Shown here one piece after another: positions 1 through 8,507 of a DNA stretch of 64,000 bases (positions are counted from its first letter, which is position 1; each line of letters starts with the position of its first letter). A model generated the notes under the pieces. The model was not told the origin of the DNA. It saw only the letters and a program-made list of their open reading frames with translations, and ran no database searches. The position numbers and the translations under genes are program-made. The stretch lies in contig JAFXGM010000005.1 in the NCBI GenBank assembly GCA_017513195.1, positions 46,704 through 110,703 on the forward strand, given 5' to 3'. The DNA comes from Clostridia bacterium (GTDB lineage Bacteria > Bacillota > Clostridia > Oscillospirales > Acutalibacteraceae).

Positions 1-524
1 GGCGGATAAGCACAAAAATTCTTAAATACATCTTGAACTCTTTTCCAATAAAATTGCCTTTCAACACAATCATTATAGCAATAAAAATTATTGTCAATTA
101 TTGGCTCTATAGACTTAATCTTTTTATTAGCATCAAAAATCCAAACCACTCTGTAACCACAGTTTATATAAAACTTATTTCTTGTTGTAAAATCTTCGTA
201 TGAAATCGGACTATGTTGAAATTCAAAAATTGTATTTTCGAATATCGCATCCGCACGATGAATTTCACCATTCTTTTCAATTATTTGTTCTCGACATTCG
301 ATTGGAAAACATTCCTGCCAATTATAATGCCATTCGCTCATATCATATTTCCAATTATCAAGACAATCTGTGCCTCGTTTGTGTGCAAAATGCATTTTGA
401 CACTTGTTGAATTTTGTGCTTTTATAGAAAGTTTATTATTACAAATAGGGCAAAAATATTCCTCTCCTTCAATAGCATCTTCTATAGAAACTCTCTTTTT
501 ATCTTTACCAATTGCAACAAACAT
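1..524 (-). CDS. CoiA-like competence/nuclease protein, C-terminus beyond window
   Basis: The reading frame starts at ATG 522-524 behind an AAGGGGTG ribosome site and runs off the left edge, giving 174 visible residues. A CPIC pair sits at residues 25-28, followed by His residues in MHFAHKR (44-50), a likely zinc ribbon. Then R90-A-D92 and E101-F-Q103 form the D...ExQ signature of PD-(D/E)xK nucleases, as in the CoiA family linked to competence and DNA processing. The family assignment rests on this order (zinc ribbon, then EFQ-type nuclease core, then aromatic-rich tail). The gene is separated from the GH38 gene by a terminator and has no visible partner here. Role in DNA uptake is inferred from family; it could be a phage or defence-type CoiA-like nuclease. 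Confidence 0.72.
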   Translation of the reverse strand, partial: MFVAIGKDKKRVSIEDAIEGEEYFCPICNNKLSIKAQNSTSVKMHFAHKRGTDCLDNWKYDMSEWHYNWQECFPIECREQIIEKNGEIHRADAIFENTIFEFQHSPISYEDFTTRNKFYINCGYRVVWIFDANKKIKSIEPIIDNNFYCYNDCVERQFYWKRVQDVFKNFCAYP

Positions 525-580
525 AATATTCACCCCTTAATAAAAATATATTATAACATTAAGTCGCATTATAAACAACT

Positions 581-607
581 AAAAAGCCGAGAAAATCTCG
601 GCTTTTT
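581..607 (-). terminator. Intrinsic terminator after GH38 gene
   Basis: A perfect 12-bp stem (AAAAAGCCGAGA / TCTCGGCTTTTT) with a 3-nt loop lies 8 nt past the GH38 stop and carries a T-run on the minus strand. Confidence 0.9.
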
Positions 608-614
608 ATATAAA

Positions 615-3600
615 TTATTTCGCAAACTTAAGTGTTACTATCTCAAAGTTTGACACAGGAACGGTGACCTTGTTGCCGTCGAATTTAAGTTCCTCTATTT
701 CGTTTTCCATAAGGTCGCAAAGATATGCCGCCTTAAAGCCGTCTGCTACGGTGATGGTAGCGTTTGCACGGCGGTTAAATGCATCGTACATACGCACTAT
801 CATGCCGTCGTCTGCCTCTGCCTTTTTAACCGTTTCAACAATAACGTTTGGCTTGTCGCAAGAAACAAGCGAGAAGGTATCGGCAAGCGAGCCGCTGTTT
901 GCCTTGACCTCGGCTACGGTAAATGGCTGATTTAGCGCATACGCTTCGTTTATAAGACTTGCATCGCAGAAATTGCCCTCATAAGTCATAATTGAATAGG
1001 TAAGCTTATGCTCGCCCTGGTCGGCCTCGGCATTGGGGTACTGACTACATTTAAGCACAGTAAGTTTCATTGTACTGCCCTCGGTATTAAAACCGTATTT
1101 GCAGTCGTTAAGCAGTCCCACACCATAACCGCTATCAGCAACGGTAATCCACTTGTGAGCGCAAACCTCAAATTTAGCGGCATCCCAGCTGGTGTTTGCG
1201 TGGGTTGGACGCTCGATATGACCGAACTGTGTCTCATAAGTTGCGGTATTGGCAAGCACGTCCACAGGGAAAGCAACCTTTAATACCTGATGATGCTCGT
1301 GCCAGTCGAGTGTGGTGTCAAAGTCAATACGACCTGTATCGGAATAGAGCCAAATGTTTTGTGCAATTTCGGAATCGAGGTATTTTTTAACCACCTTAAA
1401 GCCTGCGCGAGAGCCGTCGATAATAGGTGTAATGGTAGCCTCGTCATCAAGCACCCATTTCTTTTCCTTATAATAATCGGTGATTTCCCAGTTATCATAA
1501 AGGCGTGGGTAATCCTCGAATGCTTGGAATTCGTTGCCTAATTCGCCCTGCTTTAACACCTGTCGGTCTGCCTTTTTGTCATAAAGCTCTACTATTCTAC
1601 CCGCGTTATCGAGTGTCATTTTATAGAACTTGTTTTCGGCGGTAAGGCCGTTCAGTGTAACGTCAGCTTTATCGTTGTAGCTGTTTATAACCTTAAAGCC
1701 GAATGCAGGAATGCTGTCGGTAAGCTCTACTGTTTTACCGCCTACAGTTGCAATACCCTTACGTTCAAAGCCTGATGGGTTGTAAACCAATACACCGCCG
1801 TCTGTGGTAATATTGTTTGCAATAACATCCATCTTTTCATTTATAACGCTGTCGGTATATTCGGCAATTTGTTTGTAATCGATATCGGTGCCGTCATAAA
1901 CCTCTTTAATAGAAGAACCGGGGATAATATCGTGGAACTGGTTGTGAAGAACAAGGTTCCAGTTGTGATATAGACCCTTTGCGTCGTAATTACTGCCAAG
2001 CATTGAGCCTATGTATGAAAGCCCCTCTGCCTTGCCGAGTGCCATTTCGCTTAGTCGGTTGCCGCGCTTGTTTTTTGCCATAGAGGTATATGTGCCGCGG
2101 TGCAGCTCAAGATATAGCTCGCCCACCCATTTTGGTGTGCGCTTTAGTTTCTTACAAGCGGCGTCAAATTCCTCTCGCTTGGTGTCAAGATGCTCTAGTA
2201 ATGTTGGCAATTTTGTAACCGGCATACCGGGAATACCCTTTGCCATACGGCGCTGTTTTTCAAGCATTTCTTTGGTAGGACCGCCGCCGCCGTCACCAAA
2301 GCCGTAGGTTGTAAGCGCGTGGTTAGAGTACTGCTTGTTTGCAAACTTGTTCCAAGTGCCCTTGATTTCATTAGGATTGTTGTGCGCTACGTAGGTTGTA
2401 TATCTGTCGGGGTCTATGCCGTGATAGGCCTGTGCGGTAATAAAGTTTGTAAATATTTCGGTACCATCAAGGCCCTGCCACATAAACGTGTCAACAGGCA
2501 TTGTATTGGTTTCGTTCCAAGAAATTTTAGAGGTTACAAAGTGGCGAATACCACTCTTTTTAAGTATCTGAGGTAGTGCAGCAGAATAGCCGAAAACGTC
2601 GGGCAAGAAGAGTATTTTATTTTCAACACCAAACTCGTCTTTAAAGAACTTTTTGCCCTGATAAATTTGACGAACAAGGCTTTCGCCGCTTATAAGGTTA
2701 CAGTCAGCTTCAACGTACATTGAGCCTTCAGGCTCCCATCTGCCCTCGGCAATAAGCTGCTTTAATTCCTCATACTTTTCGGGAGCCTCTTCCTTTAGAT
2801 AGCGGTAAAGCTCGGGCTGAGAAAGCATAAACTTATATTCGGGGTACTTTTTCATAAGCGCCAATGCGTTTGTAAAGCTGCGCTGAATTTTTTCTCTTGT
2901 TTGTGCACGCGCCCAAAGCCATTCTATGTCGATATGGGTATGAGCTATGCAGTCAACAATAGGCTTGCCCTCTTCGGTGCAAAGCTTGTCGTAAAATTCT
3001 TTTGCAATAAAGTCTCCGGCTTTAGCAACACTTGCCTTATACTCGTCGCTGCGGGGCTTGCGAAAATCTATAAGGTTACAGGTTTGCTCAAGCACGGGTA
3101 TAATGATTTCGTGTGGATCCTCGTTTTGCTTGTGCATCATAAATACGTCATAGGGCACACGAATATCATAGTAAAGTTGTTCGCTTTTTTCGTCTAATTC
3201 AAACATAGACATAAAAAGCGGAACGTTGTTTTTTTCAAGTCCTAAATAAAAATAGTTGTACATGGTATATTCGGTATCAGCATCAAGATAAATCTCGGTG
3301 TGGTTGGTGTCTATACCCTGTACCATTTCGCCGTTTAAGAAAATAAGGCCCTGTGGATTTGTGCCGTCCCACTGACCTTCATAGCCTGTGGTGCACTTAA
3401 TATAATAAGAAGTATTCTCTTTTTTAGGCGGAGTTTTAAAACTGGTTCTAATCCAGTAGTGCGCGTCACGGCCGGTCATTCGGGTATCTCGGGTAAAGGG
3501 TCGCCACGCGGCATCATCACCGGGTAAAATGTTGTCGGTTTTGTAGTCACACTGCAAATATTCGGCATCTACAATGTCGTAGAGCTTTGTGTTTGCAAAC

Positions 3601-3650
3601 TGATTAAGTTTTTGCCATGTTATTCTGATTTTTTCATCAATAAATGCCAT
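615..3650 (-). CDS. Alpha-mannosidase, glycoside hydrolase family 38
   Basis: A 1011-residue GH38 enzyme, a size usual for the family. It has an N-terminal beta domain (to about residue 230) and a catalytic (beta/alpha)7 domain with the zinc motif HTHIDIEW near residue 245 and LPDVFGYS, whose Asp is the family nucleophile. The helical segment QFHDIIPGSS and a large C-terminal beta-sandwich region follow. GH38 enzymes hydrolyse alpha-linked mannose with retention, using Zn2+. No signal peptide is seen, so it likely acts in the cytoplasm on imported mannosides. ATG 3650 is chosen because AAAGGCGG lies just upstream; an in-frame TTG 18 nt earlier overlaps that site. An AraC regulator is divergent and a GH130 phosphorylase lies beyond it, which supports N-glycan or mannan use. 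Confidence 0.95.
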   Translation of the reverse strand: MAFIDEKIRITWQKLNQFANTKLYDIVDAEYLQCDYKTDNILPGDDAAWRPFTRDTRMTGRDAHYWIRTSFKTPPKKENTSYYIKCTTGYEGQWDGTNPQGLIFLNGEMVQGIDTNHTEIYLDADTEYTMYNYFYLGLEKNNVPLFMSMFELDEKSEQLYYDIRVPYDVFMMHKQNEDPHEIIIPVLEQTCNLIDFRKPRSDEYKASVAKAGDFIAKEFYDKLCTEEGKPIVDCIAHTHIDIEWLWARAQTREKIQRSFTNALALMKKYPEYKFMLSQPELYRYLKEEAPEKYEELKQLIAEGRWEPEGSMYVEADCNLISGESLVRQIYQGKKFFKDEFGVENKILFLPDVFGYSAALPQILKKSGIRHFVTSKISWNETNTMPVDTFMWQGLDGTEIFTNFITAQAYHGIDPDRYTTYVAHNNPNEIKGTWNKFANKQYSNHALTTYGFGDGGGGPTKEMLEKQRRMAKGIPGMPVTKLPTLLEHLDTKREEFDAACKKLKRTPKWVGELYLELHRGTYTSMAKNKRGNRLSEMALGKAEGLSYIGSMLGSNYDAKGLYHNWNLVLHNQFHDIIPGSSIKEVYDGTDIDYKQIAEYTDSVINEKMDVIANNITTDGGVLVYNPSGFERKGIATVGGKTVELTDSIPAFGFKVINSYNDKADVTLNGLTAENKFYKMTLDNAGRIVELYDKKADRQVLKQGELGNEFQAFEDYPRLYDNWEITDYYKEKKWVLDDEATITPIIDGSRAGFKVVKKYLDSEIAQNIWLYSDTGRIDFDTTLDWHEHHQVLKVAFPVDVLANTATYETQFGHIERPTHANTSWDAAKFEVCAHKWITVADSGYGVGLLNDCKYGFNTEGSTMKLTVLKCSQYPNAEADQGEHKLTYSIMTYEGNFCDASLINEAYALNQPFTVAEVKANSGSLADTFSLVSCDKPNVIVETVKKAEADDGMIVRMYDAFNRRANATITVADGFKAAYLCDLMENEIEELKFDGNKVTVPVSNFEIVTLKFAK

Positions 3651-3688
3651 AAATAGTCCGCCTTTCAAACATATAGTTTTATGATTTT

Positions 3689-3717
3689 ATTTTATTATTA
3701 AACCGCTTGAAATTCAA
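3689..3717 (-). promoter_or_regulatory. Promoter of GH38 gene
   Basis: On the minus strand TTGAAT (3712-3717), a 17-bp spacer and TAAAAT (3689-3694) form a sigma-A-type promoter facing the mannosidase. The -35 lies inside a palindrome, so a regulator bound there would affect this promoter. Confidence 0.6.
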
Positions 3718-3718
3718 G
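3706..3718. promoter_or_regulatory. Palindrome CTTGAAATTCAAG, candidate operator
   Basis: A perfect 13-bp palindrome sits in the divergent region between the GH38 gene and its AraC-type neighbour and overlaps the GH38 -35 element. Position suggests an operator; AraC proteins usually prefer direct repeats, so another binder is possible. Confidence 0.4.
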
Positions 3719-3767
3719 TGGTAATGTGATACTATAATTATGGTATTTTGATATTTGCGGAGGCGCT

Positions 3768-4610
3768 ATGGAACCGAAACTGCTTACAAATGAATACGAA
3801 TTTAATAATAATCTTGAATGCTTATACCGCTATGTTTACAGTGATACCGAGCATTTTGACCCACACTATCACGAATTTTATGAGTTCTTTATCATTTTAG
3901 AGGGTAATGCCTATCACCTTATAAACGGCAGTAAAACCAAGCTCACCAAGGGCAGCCTTGTGTTTATTCGCCCTAGTGACACGCACGATTATGTAGCTAT
4001 AAATTCAAAACCGTTTGTTTTTTTAAACATTTCTTTTTCTGCAAATACGGCTGCAAAAATATTTGATTTTTTAGGTGACGGTTTTCCAAGCAAGCAGCTT
4101 ATAAGCTCGCCAATGCCGCCCGAAATTCACCTCAATGACTATGACCTGAAGCGTTTTACCAACCGTTTTGAAAGCATAAAGGCCATAGATCCACAAAACA
4201 CCCCCGCGCTTAAAACCGCGATGAGAAGCTTTTTGTTCAATACCTTTACGCGCTATTTTGCCGCAGGTGAGCAAATACACGAGGATATGCCCGTATGGCT
4301 TGAGCAAATGTGTGAAAAAATGAAACGTGACGGTAATTTTGCGCTCGGTTCTGATTACTTTTTTAGTCTAAGCGACAAAAGCCGCGAGCATATATCGCGC
4401 TCAATTAAACAATATACCGGTATGACGGTCAGCGAATATATAAATTCACTGAGGCTTAACTTTATTGCAAATATGCTTCGCAATTCTAACTACAGCATAT
4501 CGCAAATTATTTTCGATAGTGGTTTTAATAATATTAGCTGGGCATCGGAATGTTTTAAATTAAAATACGGTGTCACAATGCGTGAATACCGACAAAAAAC
4601 ACTTGACTGA
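3768..4610 (+). CDS. AraC-family transcriptional regulator with cupin sensor
   Basis: A 280-residue protein. Its N-terminal cupin-type sugar-sensing domain (residues about 20-110) includes the HFDPHYHEFYEFF histidine-rich strand and a KGSLVFIRPSDTH turn. The C-terminal double helix-turn-helix (about 180-280) contains the AraC hallmarks YTGMTVSEYINSLR and SQIIFDSGFNNISW. It starts at ATG 3768 after GGAGG. It is transcribed away from the GH38 mannosidase across about 100 bp, so regulating that gene, probably in response to a mannoside, is the natural inference. The stop codon lies within the following terminator stem. Confidence 0.9.
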   Translation: MEPKLLTNEYEFNNNLECLYRYVYSDTEHFDPHYHEFYEFFIILEGNAYHLINGSKTKLTKGSLVFIRPSDTHDYVAINSKPFVFLNISFSANTAAKIFDFLGDGFPSKQLISSPMPPEIHLNDYDLKRFTNRFESIKAIDPQNTPALKTAMRSFLFNTFTRYFAAGEQIHEDMPVWLEQMCEKMKRDGNFALGSDYFFSLSDKSREHISRSIKQYTGMTVSEYINSLRLNFIANMLRNSNYSISQIIFDSGFNNISWASECFKLKYGVTMREYRQKTLD

Positions 4611-4628
4611 ATTTTCAGTCAAGTGTTT
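4597..4628. terminator. Bidirectional terminator between convergent AraC and GH130 genes
   Basis: A 14-bp stem (AAACACTTGACTGA / TCAGTCAAGTGTTT). The AraC stop TGA at 4608-4610 is part of the left arm. A/T runs on both sides fit termination from either direction. Confidence 0.85.
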
Positions 4629-4634
4629 CTAACT

Positions 4635-5624
4635 TTAAAGCGAATTTTCTTTTGTAAATTTAATAAGCTCGTCAACGGTTGTAAAGGCTACGCCTACGTA
4701 AGTGTCAGCCGCACCGTAGTAAAGAGCTATTCTGCCTGTGTCGGCATCGCATAGAGTTGATACAGGGAACACAACGTTTGGCACGTCGCCCACGCACTCG
4801 TAAAGCTCGCGAGGGCTTAGTATGTATTTCTTACTGCGGTAAAGAACCTTTGTAGGATCATCCAAATCAAGAATAGCCACCCCCGCATAATAGCAAAGAC
4901 CGTTACAGGTTTTCTTTACACCGTGATAGATAAGCAGCCAACCCTCATCGGTCTCGATAGGGGTAGGTCCACTACCTATCTTACAAGATTGCCAGCCGCC
5001 TTTTGGCCCCATAACAAAGCTATGGTGTCCCCAAAATTCCAAATCCTTACTCTTGCTTGCATAGATACTGCCAACGGTTGGAAGATTTGGTGCCATTGGG
5101 CGAGAAAACATCAGGTAGTAGCCGTTTATCTTGCGAGGAAATAGTGAGCCATTGCGGTTATATGGCAAAAATGGATTTTGCATAAGGTGAAAACTTTCGA
5201 AATCCTCGGTCCAAGCCATACCTAAGGTTGGGTCCCAGTTGCTTGTTGCTGAATTTCTGCACCAGATGATATAATACTTGCCTTCAAGCTCACAAATACG
5301 TGGGTCATAGCCATATTCATAACGCTGACCTTCAACCTCGTTTTCAAACTTGAGCGGCTCGTCGTCAATATCCCAGTTGATACCGTCTTTACTTTTTCCC
5401 TTATGAAGAAGCGGAAGCATATCGGTTTTATCGCAACGGAATATGCCGCGGAATTCACCCTTATACGCTATAACAGAGCTGTTAAAAAGACTGTTTGCGT
5501 CCTCAATATCGTCACGCGTAAGAATTGGATTGTGGCTGCTGCGCCAACAAACATCTTTACAAGAAGCAGGCTTTTCTTCCCACGGGATATTTGGTATAGA
5601 TGTACCGTTAAGTACCTTTGCCAT
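4635..5624 (-). CDS. GH130 beta-mannoside phosphorylase-type enzyme
   Basis: A 329-residue protein of the five-bladed beta-propeller GH130 family. Visible signatures are YDPRICELEGKYYIIW (catalytic-side strand), GSLFPRKINGYYLMFSRP, and GPTPIETDEGWLLIYHGV. GH130 enzymes phosphorolyse beta-1,4- or beta-1,2-mannosidic bonds to mannose-1-phosphate; a minority are hydrolases. ATG 5624 follows AGGAG at about 5632-5636. The longer frame upstream has no ribosome site. Substrate (mannosyl-glucose, mannobiose or Man-GlcNAc) cannot be fixed by eye. Neighbouring GH38 mannosidase and AraC regulators suggest a mannoside locus. A second GH130 lies at 27583-28590. Confidence 0.9.
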   Translation of the reverse strand: MAKVLNGTSIPNIPWEEKPASCKDVCWRSSHNPILTRDDIEDANSLFNSSVIAYKGEFRGIFRCDKTDMLPLLHKGKSKDGINWDIDDEPLKFENEVEGQRYEYGYDPRICELEGKYYIIWCRNSATSNWDPTLGMAWTEDFESFHLMQNPFLPYNRNGSLFPRKINGYYLMFSRPMAPNLPTVGSIYASKSKDLEFWGHHSFVMGPKGGWQSCKIGSGPTPIETDEGWLLIYHGVKKTCNGLCYYAGVAILDLDDPTKVLYRSKKYILSPRELYECVGDVPNVVFPVSTLCDADTGRIALYYGAADTYVGVAFTTVDELIKFTKENSL

Positions 5625-5655
5625 ATAATCAACTCCTAATTTATTTTTCAACATA

Positions 5656-5684
5656 AATATAGCATTTATCGCAAAAAATAACAA
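5656..5684 (-). promoter_or_regulatory. Promoter of GH130 gene
   Basis: Minus strand TTGTTA (5679-5684), 17-bp spacer, TATATT (5656-5661) preceded by TGC (extended -10). It lies in the 77-bp gap between the AraC gene and GH130, so GH130 can be expressed apart from the upstream operon. Confidence 0.55.
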
Positions 5685-5701
5685 GAAGTATTTAAACCTT
5701 T

Positions 5702-6511
5702 TCAGGAATTATTTTTACTTTTTACGTACTCTTTTGGTGTAATTCCATACTTTTGTTTAAATCGACGGCTAAAATTACGTACGGTACCAAAACCGCTTTC
5801 AAGGCAAGCGTCAATTACCCTATTTCCATTTCTGAGTAGCTTTTGAGCATAATCGAAACGCTTTTCTGCAAGGTAATCATTAAAACACATACCCGTACGG
5901 CGCTTAAATTCGCGGCTAAAGTATGCCGGCGAAATATTAAACCGGTCTTTTATTACATTAAGGGTAATTTCTTGTCTGAAATTTATATTTATATATCCTA
6001 TCGCCTGCGAAACGCCGTCTGAAGCATACTTTTGTTCAAAGCTAAACGCCTTACTGCCAAAAAGGTCAAGAATAATTATTTCTATAACATTTTTAATTTG
6101 TAAAATAGCGTAGTTACGGTTAGCTTTAAAAACCTTTACAAGATATTCTAAATCGGCAACCGTTTTTTCGCCTACACCCTTTACAATATCGGCGTTAAGG
6201 AAGCCAAGTATTTGCGCAATTTCTGGTGACATATCTTTTGCAAAAAAGTGAAGTGTTATGGTTTTTATATTTTGGGTTTCAAAGCCATGAAAATCCATAG
6301 GAGTAATAAACAGCAAATCACCCTTTTGCACAGAATATGACTTATCGTTTATAAGATGGGTGCCGCTACCCTCGGTTATATATTCTATTTCATAAAAATC
6401 GTGCTGATGAAGTGGATGATTTTGGTTAAGCACATTTTCACAAACCAAAAAATCCCCTATTTTTCGTCGGTGCTGTTGGTTGTATATTAAAGGAATATTT
6501 TTCTTTTTCAT
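5702..6511 (-). CDS. AraC-family transcriptional regulator
   Basis: A 269-residue regulator. Its N-terminal cupin domain (HPLHQHDFYEIEYITEG near residue 35; KGDLLFITPMDFHGF) precedes a C-terminal AraC double HTH (ITLNVIKDRFNISPAYFSRE and VIDACLESGFGTVRNFSRRF, about 165-265). Start ATG 6511 is preceded by AGGAAAA. It begins only 4 nt after the DUF4097 gene stop, so it is the last cistron of the padR operon. The GH130 gene follows 77 bp downstream with its own promoter and is a plausible target. Having a sugar-type AraC protein at the end of a PadR/DUF1700/DUF4097 operon is unusual. Confidence 0.88.
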   Translation of the reverse strand: MKKKNIPLIYNQQHRRKIGDFLVCENVLNQNHPLHQHDFYEIEYITEGSGTHLINDKSYSVQKGDLLFITPMDFHGFETQNIKTITLHFFAKDMSPEIAQILGFLNADIVKGVGEKTVADLEYLVKVFKANRNYAILQIKNVIEIIILDLFGSKAFSFEQKYASDGVSQAIGYININFRQEITLNVIKDRFNISPAYFSREFKRRTGMCFNDYLAEKRFDYAQKLLRNGNRVIDACLESGFGTVRNFSRRFKQKYGITPKEYVKSKNNS

Positions 6512-6515
6512 AAAA

Positions 6516-7475
6516 TTATTTTCCTACATTTATTTGAATGTCGCCTGTGTCGGTGGTTATTTCGCATCTGCCACCCGTTATAGTTTTAGGAACGTCAATA
6601 TCGCCTGTTTCGCTTCTACATATAAACACTTTATCAGTAAGCAAAGTGCCACTAACATCACCAGTGTCGGTTGTTATATAAAGCTCCTTAGCATCGCAAC
6701 CATCAAATTTAATATCTCCTGTGCTTCTCGTAATCTCAAAAACACCTGCTGCGTCAACATCCTTTAATGTGATATCACCCGTGCTACCGTTAGAAATTAA
6801 ATTATTACATTTTATATTAATAAAGTTTGTTTTTCCGGTAGATACATTTGCTTCAATTTTAGAACTACATTCAACCGATTTTGCATTTATTTGGCCGGTG
6901 GAGGTTGTAAGCGTTATATTGCCGGCGCTTGTATTTTCAACATTGATTTGTCCCGTAGATAGCTTGATTTTTAAATTGTCTACAACTGCAGCTTTACAGT
7001 TTACATCTCCCGTAGAAGCCTTAATATCAACACTTTTAAAGGAGAAATTGTTTGGTATTTCAATATTGCCCGTGCTTGAATTTATTACAAGCGACTCGTA
7101 TTCATCTTGCGGCAGGTGCACCGTGATTTCGGGTGTTCTAAAGGAAAAAACTGTTATTTGCTCATACCATTTTCTCGTATCGTTTATCTCGATAGTAAGA
7201 GTTTCGTTTTGCACCTTTGCTGTGTGACCCACCTTGGCTGGTTGCTTAACGTCTACCAAGCACTCGCTATCACCTTTAACAAACGTTATATTTGATTCGT
7301 TTGCGTTTATTAATACCTTTTTAAAGCTTTCATCTATGCGATATACCTTGGTTATATACTCCGTAGTGTCAAGACTGTTAAAGTCCCAGTTGATTATGCT
7401 CATCATACTTACAAAAATGATACCGCCTGCAACAATAAAACATATTGCCGCAATTATCCATTTTTTTGTTTTCAT
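6516..7475 (-). CDS. DUF4097-family protein with STGDI beta repeats, membrane-anchored
   Basis: A 319-residue protein. It has an N-terminal membrane anchor (residues about 5-28), then about ten repeats of roughly 20 residues centred on S/T-x-TG-D/Q/N-I (for example STGNI, STGDV, STGQI, DTGDV, ETGDI). This is the DUF4097 (putative adhesin) pattern, predicted to stack as a beta-solenoid outside the membrane. Its ATG overlaps the DUF1700 stop by 4 nt, so the two are translationally coupled. The PadR-DUF1700-DUF4097 order is a common Firmicutes module thought to respond to envelope conditions; the molecular function is unknown. Confidence 0.85.
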   Translation of the reverse strand: MKTKKWIIAAICFIVAGGIIFVSMMSIINWDFNSLDTTEYITKVYRIDESFKKVLINANESNITFVKGDSECLVDVKQPAKVGHTAKVQNETLTIEINDTRKWYEQITVFSFRTPEITVHLPQDEYESLVINSSTGNIEIPNNFSFKSVDIKASTGDVNCKAAVVDNLKIKLSTGQINVENTSAGNITLTTSTGQINAKSVECSSKIEANVSTGKTNFINIKCNNLISNGSTGDITLKDVDAAGVFEITRSTGDIKFDGCDAKELYITTDTGDVSGTLLTDKVFICRSETGDIDVPKTITGGRCEITTDTGDIQINVGK

Positions 7476-8077
7476 TGCGCTCTCTCCTTTCTTAAAAAGC
7501 AGGATTTAATTCGGAGCGTTAATTTTTTGGTAAGCAGTACCATACCTTTGGTAGATGCTCTGCACACAAAGAAGAAAAGTATGCTAATACCTATTAGAAC
7601 CAGCGCTGCCGCCACCATAATAGAAGCCGCAAAAATATCTCCCTCACTTGCAAATAGGCACACCGACGCTATCGCGCCGCCAAGTGCACTGCCGCAAAAA
7701 GCCGCTTCACACGCCCAAAGTGACACCACCGCCGCCCACAGCGATACGTAAACCGAAACCACAACCGCGATTGCAGCAATCAGTAATGACAGCCATATTG
7801 GCGAGCCTAGTATTAAAAACATTATCTCTAACGTGCTTATTTTGTGCTTTGGTTTTATTCTTTGTTTTACAAGCTTAAGTATCGGAGTATCTGCTAATAT
7901 TTGCTTTGCAATTTCTTGCGGATTACCTACCTGCGATACCGAATCCTCTTCTGTAAAGCCATCTTCTATGTGGTCGTCAATTATTTCACTATAATAATCT
8001 AACGAGCTTTGTATATCATTGTCGGGTAGACCGCATAAAATTTCCTTAAGCTCGGTTAAAAATTGTGACTTGTTCAT
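7472..8077 (-). CDS. DUF1700 / HAAS-domain membrane protein
   Basis: A 201-residue protein. It has an N-terminal helical HAAS region (MNKSQFLTELKEILCGLP, then DYYSEIIDDHIEDG near 27-40) and at least three hydrophobic segments between about residues 80 and 185. The DUF1700/HAAS family is nearly always paired with a PadR regulator, and it is thought to be the membrane partner of that regulator. ATG 8077 has a strong GGGAGG site. The start lies inside the padR 3' end (32-bp overlap) and the stop overlaps the DUF4097 start. Role is inferred from family context only. Confidence 0.85.
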   Translation of the reverse strand: MNKSQFLTELKEILCGLPDNDIQSSLDYYSEIIDDHIEDGFTEEDSVSQVGNPQEIAKQILADTPILKLVKQRIKPKHKISTLEIMFLILGSPIWLSLLIAAIAVVVSVYVSLWAAVVSLWACEAAFCGSALGGAIASVCLFASEGDIFAASIMVAAALVLIGISILFFFVCRASTKGMVLLTKKLTLRIKSCFLRKERAQ

Positions 8078-8387
8078 CTTGAGCCTCCCTTGTTACAAAG
8101 TTGTAAATCGAGATTATCTCTTGCCATTCAAGTTTAAAATCTTCTATTCTTTTAAGACCTGCCTGCGTTATGTGATAATATTTTCTAAGTCTACCGTTGT
8201 GCTCAACGCTTCTTGCGGTAAGCTGATTTGCCGATTCGAGTCGGCGCAAAATTGGATATAATGTTGATTCGGAAATTTCCACAAAAGGTTTAATATCTTT
8301 TATAATCTGATATCCGTAAGAATCCTCGCTTTTTATTGCTGCAAGAACACAAATATCTAAAAGTCCACGTTTTAGTTGAATGTCCAT
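8046..8387 (-). CDS. PadR-family transcriptional regulator
   Basis: A 113-residue winged-helix protein of typical PadR-s2 length. It starts with QLKRGLLDICVLAAIK, then SYGYQIIKDI, STLYPILRRLESANQL (recognition helix and wing), and ends in a short dimerisation helix. ATG 8387 follows AGGGAGG; an upstream in-frame start has no ribosome site. It heads an operon with DUF1700, DUF4097 and AraC genes. A consensus promoter lies directly upstream with the repeat TATAACAC overlapping the -10, a likely autoregulatory site. A back-to-back promoter for the zinc-ribbon membrane protein lies 9 bp away and may be co-controlled. Confidence 0.92.
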   Translation of the reverse strand: MDIQLKRGLLDICVLAAIKSEDSYGYQIIKDIKPFVEISESTLYPILRRLESANQLTARSVEHNGRLRKYYHITQAGLKRIEDFKLEWQEIISIYNFVTREAQDEQVTIFNRA

Positions 8388-8409
8388 GCTATACCTCCCT
8401 TTGTATAAC

Positions 8410-8438
8410 ACTATATAACACACAGTATTGTTTGTCAA
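8410..8438 (-). promoter_or_regulatory. Promoter of padR operon
   Basis: Minus strand TTGACA (8433-8438), 17-bp spacer, TATAGT (8410-8415), then a short leader to the AGGGAGG site. Confidence 0.8.
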
Positions 8439-8447
8439 GTTTTTTCA

Positions 8448-8476
8448 TTGACATTGTTCGACTGCTTTGTTATAAT
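8448..8476 (+). promoter_or_regulatory. Consensus promoter of zinc-ribbon membrane protein gene
   Basis: TTGACA (8448-8453), 17-bp spacer, TATAAT (8471-8476): a perfect sigma-A consensus. Its -35 is 9 bp from the -35 of the divergent padR promoter. Confidence 0.88.
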
Positions 8477-8507
8477 TATTTCATAATATTTTAAGGGGGA
8501 TTTTATT

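Noticed and set aside
5222-5458. Frames on either strand within the GH130 gene
   Set aside because: Out-of-frame shadows with no ribosome site; the GH130 frame is fully conserved.
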